Shown here in pieces: positions 59,219-64,000 of a stretch of DNA of 64,000 nt (the first letter of the stretch is position 1; each line of letters starts with the position of its first letter). A model generated the notes under the pieces. It did not search any database, was not told where the DNA came from, and saw only the letters and a list, made by a program, of their open reading frames with translations. The DNA lies in NCBI RefSeq assembly GCF_000967915.1, contig NC_022549.1:1-64000 (forward strand), in the 5' to 3' direction. The stretch is from Paracholeplasma brassicae. Its GTDB lineage: Bacteria; Bacillota_I; Bacilli_A; Acholeplasmatales; UBA5453. Position numbers and translations under genes: made by a program.

Positions 59219-59496
59219 TTAAATTCGATGACTTTAGAGTAGTAGTTAAAAAAGTCTCATTTAGCGAGCTTGTGAGAGTGTAAGACAAGCATGAGAACTT
59301 TTAATGAATGGACTAAGGTAGAAGCCGTGTGAACATTAGTAGCATGAGCCGGGCGCTTCCGTTATCAAGCAAAAATATTAAAGTCTTTAATGACGGCGTA
59401 TTTTAGATAAGAGGAGAAACAATTGTTTCTTAAACATTGGGTGGTACCACGAACATTTCGTCCCAAGGCATCTTTTTAGATGTCTTGGGGCTTTTT
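59219..59496 (+). promoter_or_regulatory. Tryptophan T-box riboswitch with promoter
   Basis: TATAAT at 59219-59224 is the -10. The leader contains Stem I elements (AGAGTAGTAG near 59239, GTGAGAGTG near 59272), a specifier loop with TGAA-TGG-ACT, where TGG at 59309-59311 is the Trp codon, and the antiterminator core GGTGGTACCACG at 59440-59451. The terminator is CCCAAGGCATC (59462-59472) paired with GATGTCTTGGG (59479-59489), then T5. This leader should raise trpB expression when uncharged tRNA-Trp accumulates. The remaining upstream part of this 545-base spacer holds the mini unit and otherwise nothing recognised. Confidence 0.92.
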
Positions 59497-59564
59497 CATA
59501 CCCTAAAACCCTCTTAATTAAATACTCCCTAAACAAAGCGTAAAAAACGAAGGGGGTTTCAAAC

Positions 59565-60740
59565 ATGGAGTTTGGACAATTTGGTGGACAATACTTACCA
59601 CCACACATTTTAAAAGCAGTAAAAGAGGTCGAAGAAGCGTATGATCGTTATAAAGACGACCCGCTCTTTTTAGAAGAGTTTCAGTTTTATTTAAATACCT
59701 ATGCTAACCGGCCAAGCCTGCTCTATCACGCAAAAAACATGAGTGAAGATTTGGGTGGAGCTAAAATCTATTTAAAAAGAGAAGATTTAAATCACACCGG
59801 GGCACACAAGATTAATAACGTCATTGGGCAAGCGCTGCTTGCCAAAAGGATGGGCAAGAAAAAGCTGATTGCTGAAACCGGTGCGGGACAGCACGGGGTT
59901 GCGACTGCGACGATTGCGGCGTTATTTAACATGGCATGTGAAATCCATATGGGTGCCGTCGACATTCAAAAACAGGCACTAAATGTTTACCGTATGGAAT
60001 TACTCGGTGCGAAAGTCGTTAGCGTTGATTTTGGACTTAAAACTTTAAAAGAAGCCGTTGATAGCGCACTAGATGCATGGAGTAATGAACTAGAAGATAC
60101 ATTTTACTTGATTGGGTCTGCGGTGGGACCACACCCATACCCGACCATGGTACGTGACTTTCAAAAAGTCATTGGCATGGAGATTAAACAAGCGCATTTG
60201 AAACTTGAACATAAATTACCAGACTACGTGATTGCTTGCGTGGGTGGTGGGTCAAACGCGATTGGTGCGTTTTATGATTTTATCGATAACAAAGAAGTGA
60301 CGTTGATTGGGGTTGAGGCGGCAGGTAAAGGCATCGAAACGAAATTCCATGCGGCTACCATGACAAGAGGCAAAAATGGCGTCATCCACGGGATGCGTAC
60401 CAAAGTTTTATTAGACGACAATGGCGACATCGATGAAGTCTATTCGATTTCAGCGGGGCTTGATTACCCTGGGGTTGGACCAGAGCATGCCTACTTATTT
60501 GACAATAAACGTGCGATTTATGTGTCAATAACCGATGAGGAAGCAGTTAACGCGTTTGAGTACTTATCGAAAAAAGAAGGCATCATCCCGGCCATTGAAT
60601 CGGCACATGCGGTTGCCTACGCCATGGTCTTAGCAAGAACACTTGGTAAAGATAAAAGCATTGTTGTCAACCTATCAGGGCGTGGCGACAAAGACGTCAA
60701 ACAAATTGCGAGTTACCGTGGGTTAAAATTAATCGATTAA
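59565..60740 (+). CDS. trpB: Tryptophan synthase beta chain, stand-alone
   Basis: TrpB condenses indole with serine to give tryptophan on PLP. The PLP lysine is Lys82 (HTGAHKINN), the catalytic glutamate is Glu104 (AETGAGQHG), and the phosphate loop is [10 protein letters not shown]. The C-terminal SGRGDKDV serine loop is intact. The sequence and 391-residue length are of the TrpB1 type that normally works with TrpA. No trpA or other trp gene lies in the window, so the enzyme may salvage indole or deaminate serine, or its partner is elsewhere. GGGGG before the ATG and a tryptophan T-box control it. Confidence 0.95.
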   Translation: MEFGQFGGQYLPPHILKAVKEVEEAYDRYKDDPLFLEEFQFYLNTYANRPSLLYHAKNMSEDLGGAKIYLKREDLNHTGAHKINNVIGQALLAKRMGKKKLIAETGAGQHGVATATIAALFNMACEIHMGAVDIQKQALNVYRMELLGAKVVSVDFGLKTLKEAVDSALDAWSNELEDTFYLIGSAVGPHPYPTMVRDFQKVIGMEIKQAHLKLEHKLPDYVIACVGGGSNAIGAFYDFIDNKEVTLIGVEAAGKGIETKFHAATMTRGKNGVIHGMRTKVLLDDNGDIDEVYSISAGLDYPGVGPEHAYLFDNKRAIYVSITDEEAVNAFEYLSKKEGIIPAIESAHAVAYAMVLARTLGKDKSIVVNLSGRGDKDVKQIASYRGLKLID

Positions 60741-60806
60741 GATATAGGCTTTAAGCACTTAGTTAGCGTATAATAAAATTAACGACACGGACTAAGGAGC
60801 GTAACC

Positions 60807-61367
60807 ATGAGTAGACCACAAACTAAAGAGGCACTAACCTTACTTATCGAAAATAACTACGACGACTTAAAGGGGTTAATTGAGTCTAGTAGCCTTGAAG
60901 AACAAGAAAGCCATTTTCAGTTTTTTAAGGACGATAAGTTAAAAGAAACCCACTACAAAAGAGATGAAAACTTAAAAGATGTCCTAGTGCATCTTTATGA
61001 ATGGCAGTGTTTGTTGTTATCATTTATTAAAGCATTAAGAGAGGATAAAAACACTCAAGTTTCTTTTCTACCCGCGGGTTATACCTGGAAGACTTATCCT
61101 AAGATGAACCAAGCAATTAAAGAAAAACATCAAAAAACGACGCTTGAAGAAGCCAAACGGTACTTAGATGACACGCATGAGAAAGTCTTAAACGAAATCG
61201 AGTGTCTCACAGAAGAAAGTTTGTTTGAAAAAGGCCATTTCAAGGCCATTAATAATACCACGCTTCTTTTGTATGTGACGGCTAACACAAGCAGTCATTA
61301 TGTGTTTGCCTATAAGAAATATAAAAAACACTTAAAGGAGAGAAAAGCCCATGGAATTAAAGAATAA
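60807..61367 (+). CDS. ClbS/DfsB-family (DUF1706) protein
   Basis: This 186-residue helical protein matches DUF1706, which includes ClbS, the colibactin self-resistance cyclopropane hydrolase. Family features are the N-terminal MSRPQTKEALTLLIENNYDDL, RDENLKDVLVHLYEWQ with the conserved His, PAGYTWKTYPKMNQAI, and the C-terminal TASHY-like NTSSHYVFAYKKYKKHLK. A four-helix DinB-like fold is expected. Most members are not tied to colibactin and their substrate is unknown. TATAAT at 60769-60774 is a likely -10 and AAGGAG precedes the ATG. It overlaps the SDR gene by 17 bases. Confidence 0.85.
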   Translation: MSRPQTKEALTLLIENNYDDLKGLIESSSLEEQESHFQFFKDDKLKETHYKRDENLKDVLVHLYEWQCLLLSFIKALREDKNTQVSFLPAGYTWKTYPKMNQAIKEKHQKTTLEEAKRYLDDTHEKVLNEIECLTEESLFEKGHFKAINNTTLLLYVTANTSSHYVFAYKKYKKHLKERKAHGIKE

Positions 61368-62112
61368 GAAAGTTGTGATTACAGGGGCTTCAAAAGGTAT
61401 CGGACTCGAAGTGGTTAACCAATTATTAGACGAAGGCGCGTTCGTTTACGCCATCTCAAGACAAATGACAAGGCTTGATTTCTCTCATGAAAGACTCATC
61501 AAGCAAGACGCTGATTTGTCAAAAGAAAATGAAAGAGCAGATGTGTTTAATCACGCACTTAAAACGCTTGGCTCTATTGACCTATTTATTTCAAACGCCG
61601 GGTTTGCTTACTACGAACGATTAAGTTCGTACGAAGAATCACACGTCAATGCCATCTATGATCTTAACGTCAAACAAACCATTGATTTTGCTGTTAAGAT
61701 GAAAGAATTACACCAGGATAAGCCATTTACCTTTGTCTCTACGATTTCAGCAACCGCCTTTGTTAGTTTACCTGGCTATGCGCTCTATAGTTCGACTAAA
61801 GCTGCACTCAGGGCGTTTATGGATGGGTATCGCTTTGAAATGAATAAAGATCAGCACTTGATTTCGCTTTATCCTGTGGCGACTCACACGGCCTTTTTTG
61901 AACGAGCCAAACAAACACATAAACCATGGCCTGTACAAAAATCAAGTCTCGTGGCAAAGGTCTTAATCAAAGGAATCAAGAAGAACAAAAAGAACATACA
62001 CCCATCTAAAATATTCAAATACGGGTATTTACTAACCCCGTGGTTTTTCAAACTTTATAACTTAAGGGAAAAAAAGATATTCGACCAATTGGTTAAAAAG
62101 AACAATCAATAG
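61351..62112 (+). CDS. Short-chain dehydrogenase/reductase
   Basis: This is a 253-residue NAD(P)-dependent SDR. The cofactor loop TGASKGIGLEV begins near residue 11. It is followed by SNAGFAYYERL (NAG motif), the catalytic serine in STISATAFV, and the Tyr-x3-Lys active site in GYALYSSTKAALRAF. The C-terminus after residue 200 is basic and ends in a hydrophobic turn (KYGYLLTPWFFKLYNL), which may associate with the membrane. The substrate is not evident. AAAGGAG lies ten bases upstream, inside the ClbS-like gene, so the two are one operon. Confidence 0.88.
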   Translation: MELKNKKVVITGASKGIGLEVVNQLLDEGAFVYAISRQMTRLDFSHERLIKQDADLSKENERADVFNHALKTLGSIDLFISNAGFAYYERLSSYEESHVNAIYDLNVKQTIDFAVKMKELHQDKPFTFVSTISATAFVSLPGYALYSSTKAALRAFMDGYRFEMNKDQHLISLYPVATHTAFFERAKQTHKPWPVQKSSLVAKVLIKGIKKNKKNIHPSKIFKYGYLLTPWFFKLYNLREKKIFDQLVKKNNQ

Positions 62113-62172
62113 AAAAAACAGACAAATAAGCATATAATAGAAATACTAAGATTTTTATGTGGGGGCGTTTTA

Positions 62173-63087
62173 ATGAATAGTATCAATCAAAGTCAGCACT
62201 TGGCGTTTTACATTGACCGTTTAAGGTCAATGAGAAACCTATCGGTCGAAGAATTTTTAGACGGCATTGTGTCATCCAGGCAGTTTCGCAGATACATTGG
62301 TGGTGACTCACAAATGTCTTACGTGATTTTAGATAAACTCTCTAGACGTTTGGGCTTTAATGCTGAAAACGTCATTATGGAGTTAGAATCACATAAAATC
62401 AAACAAAGCCAAACGATTTTGTCTTTTTATACGTATGTCTTACAAAAGAACAAAAAAGACGCCGATGAGATTAAGAAAAACATCAACCAAGATGAGTTAA
62501 TCTTAGAAACGGATTTACTTTTATACCAACATGGCGAAATACTTTATCGTCATCATTTTAATGGCACAAGAGAAGAAGAACTCATCAATGAAACTAAACA
62601 ATTATTAGACTATAACGCGCTCTTAAAGAAGCACGCGTTATCTCAAAGTGAACTACACATCTTACTAACCTTGATGAGTTTTGAATCGTTTAGTGAACCA
62701 GAAGTGATCGCAAAAAAGTTGGCCCAATACTTAGACAATAACCTAACGGTTGTTACAGGGCACAACATCAAAATAGTCACACTAGTGTTAGAAGAATTAA
62801 GTCGCTATTATAGCATTGTTGAAGATTATGAAAAGATGCTTTACTACGCCGATGAGGCGGTTAAATATTGTTTAAAGATTAAATCGTACTATCTACTAGA
62901 TACAATCTACTACTTTAAAGCGGCTGCGCATCATGAGTTAAAGCAGTTTGAAGAAAGAGACCAAGCACTAAAACGTCTTTATGGGTTATTGATTTCTGAG
63001 CTTAATGAAGCCAAACTTACCCGATTTAAAGCACTCTTTATCAAACGGTTCAGTAGAGAAGTTTCGTTCTTATTTAAAGACATTTAA
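62173..63087 (+). CDS. RRNPP/Rgg-like transcriptional regulator
   Basis: The 304-residue protein has an N-terminal XRE-type helix-turn-helix (about 8-65: FYIDRLRSMRNLSVEEFLDGIVSSRQFRRYIGG, split here around residues 12-45) and a long all-helical C-terminus of about 230 residues with TPR-like spacing. This architecture is that of Rgg, PlcR and related peptide-sensing regulators. No cognate peptide gene was identified next to it. TATAAT at 62133-62138 and GGGGG before ATG 62173 give it a separate unit, closed by a terminator. The assignment rests on layout rather than on a diagnostic motif. Confidence 0.65.
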   Translation: MNSINQSQHLAFYIDRLRSMRNLSVEEFLDGIVSSRQFRRYIGGDSQMSYVILDKLSRRLGFNAENVIMELESHKIKQSQTILSFYTYVLQKNKKDADEIKKNINQDELILETDLLLYQHGEILYRHHFNGTREEELINETKQLLDYNALLKKHALSQSELHILLTLMSFESFSEPEVIAKKLAQYLDNNLTVVTGHNIKIVTLVLEELSRYYSIVEDYEKMLYYADEAVKYCLKIKSYYLLDTIYYFKAAAHHELKQFEERDQALKRLYGLLISELNEAKLTRFKALFIKRFSREVSFLFKDI

Positions 63088-63114
63088 GAGGTCCCTTGGG
63101 GTGCCTCTTTTTTT
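63086..63114 (+). terminator. Terminator after the regulator gene
   Basis: AAGAGG (63086-63091) pairs with CCTCTT (63104-63109), with an inner CCC/GGG pair, followed by a T run to 63114. The stem starts within the regulator's stop codon. Confidence 0.8.
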
Positions 63115-63190
63115 CAAATAGTGACAAATACGCCCTACTAAGAAGCTGTTATCTTTGTTAGAATGAACCTACATAGAAAGGTGGGAAACT

Positions 63191-63925
63191 ATGTTTGTCG
63201 CAAAAAACAAAGCCAATCAGTTAATTAGAGCCGAACAAGCAAGCACATTAGAGGTCTATTATTGTCAATCATGCAAAGAAAAAGTAAGGTTATCTAATGA
63301 ACCATTTAAGGTGTTTAAGCATAAAAGAGGCTCAAAGTGCAACAAAAACATTCAAAAGTTGTCTTTATGGCACTACTTGATGGATCAACGCCTTAAAGAG
63401 CTGTTGGTTGATAAAGTGATGTTTACGAATCGACACCCGTTTGAACATACTAAAAAAATCAAACAATCTGGCTTTATACTAAAAAAAGCTAAGACAAACA
63501 GTCAAGAAACACAGACGATATACGTCCTAGACTGTTTAAATCATACGTTTTACGAATCGAATAAACCAAACGTCATCCAAGTCAGTGAAATCTTAATAGA
63601 TCAAACATTAGAATCAAAAGAAAAAGAATATTACTGGGGACTAATGCCAAGCTATTTAAGAAAAAAGACGTTAAGTGAAGAGACAATTTTGTATTTACAC
63701 GTCAGTCTTAATTACTTTATCCAAGTCAAAGCCTTTGGTGCTTATAACTCACTGATTGGTGTTGGGGTTTCAATTAATGAGTTCTTAGAGACATTCAAAG
63801 AAAAAGAAGTCAGTCAAACTGATTTTTCTTTGTGTATCAAAAAAACAAGTAGTGAATTTAAAGAACGTCCGGACTATCAAGACACGTATAAAAAAAATCA
63901 AGAAATCTTGATGGGCTGTGACTAA
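63191..63925 (+). CDS. CoiA-like Cys/His-rich protein
   Basis: This 244-residue protein has an N-terminal zinc-ribbon-like part: YYCQSCKEKVRL near residues 23-34 and KVFKHKRGSKC near 40-51, similar to the start of competence protein CoiA, where CPxC and HFAH occur. CoiA relatives then have a nuclease domain with conserved Glu and Lys; here SLWHYLMDQRLKELLVDK could match its first helix, but I do not see a clear catalytic motif. AAAGGTGGGA precedes the ATG. The last 75 bases of the window behind it hold nothing recognised. Confidence 0.5.
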   Translation: MFVAKNKANQLIRAEQASTLEVYYCQSCKEKVRLSNEPFKVFKHKRGSKCNKNIQKLSLWHYLMDQRLKELLVDKVMFTNRHPFEHTKKIKQSGFILKKAKTNSQETQTIYVLDCLNHTFYESNKPNVIQVSEILIDQTLESKEKEYYWGLMPSYLRKKTLSEETILYLHVSLNYFIQVKAFGAYNSLIGVGVSINEFLETFKEKEVSQTDFSLCIKKTSSEFKERPDYQDTYKKNQEILMGCD

Positions 63926-64000
63926 ATAAGAGAATATAACAATTGATTGAAAGAAGCTTGATTTATCGATTGGTTATCGACAAAGAATAACAAAAGTTCT

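Noticed and set aside
63926-64000. Start of a further gene at the window edge
   Set aside because: The last 75 bases hold no ribosome site followed by a start codon that I could support.

Overview
The window looks like the replication-origin end of a small, AT-rich genome of Firmicutes descent, most likely a member of the Acholeplasmatales (Acholeplasma-like Mollicutes). The order dnaA-dnaN-yaaA-recF-gyrB-gyrA-serS and the later run rnmV-ksgA-ispE-prs-pth-mfd match the Bacillus origin region, with the sporulation and cell-wall genes that lie between them in Bacillus missing. TGA is a normal stop codon (yaaA, gyrA, mfd, lplA and others end in it) and the tryptophan T-box reads UGG. The genetic code is therefore standard, which argues against Mycoplasma or Spiroplasma. 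The species cannot be fixed from the sequence alone.

Layout. 1-10.2 kb: DnaA box, replication and gyrase genes, and serS under a serine T-box. 10.3-12.7 kb: an OmpR-type two-component system and a HIT protein. 12.8-22.3 kb: pduL (acetyl-phosphate metabolism), an HD phosphohydrolase, then RNA maturation, isoprenoid, PRPP, peptidyl-tRNA and repair genes. 22.3-33.3 kb: a DNA-end processing block, with addBA on the minus strand and sbcDC plus a 2-hydroxyacid dehydrogenase on the plus strand. 33.4-38.2 kb: a membrane-anchored beta-rich protein coupled to an MscS channel, then a flavoprotein and purA. 38.4-45.0 kb: a sugar-nucleotide block (membrane UDP-GlcNAc dehydratase, glmS, glmM, glmU) behind a promoter with a cre-like site and a structured leader. 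45.2-48.9 kb: a very large SF1 helicase with a degenerate Vsr-like C-terminal domain. 49.0-54.7 kb: a thioesterase and an lplA-gcvT-gcvH-gcvPA-gcvPB operon. 54.8-57.9 kb: a three-gene anaerobic glycerol-3-phosphate-dehydrogenase-like set. 57.9-58.4 kb: a decayed OB-fold-like gene with an apparent small inversion. 58.5-64.0 kb: a membrane protein, a lone trpB under a tryptophan T-box, a ClbS/DUF1706-SDR pair, an RRNPP-like regulator and a CoiA-like protein.

Two themes connect genes. First, UDP-GlcNAc synthesis (glmSMU) sits directly behind a FlaA1/WbpM-type dehydratase. In a cell without peptidoglycan this suggests that the sugar nucleotide feeds a surface glycan. Second, lipoate ligase and the glycine cleavage proteins form one operon without a dihydrolipoamide dehydrogenase gene, and a set of redox flavoproteins follows. 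Several terminator-like hairpins overlap stop codons immediately before the next gene's ribosome binding site, which suggests partial read-through as a way of setting expression.

I saw no tRNA, rRNA, insertion sequence, prophage or CRISPR array. The best candidates for something not yet described are the helicase with an altered nuclease site, the inverted gene remnant, the lone T-box trpB, the structured leader of the dehydratase-glm block, and the MscS partner protein.
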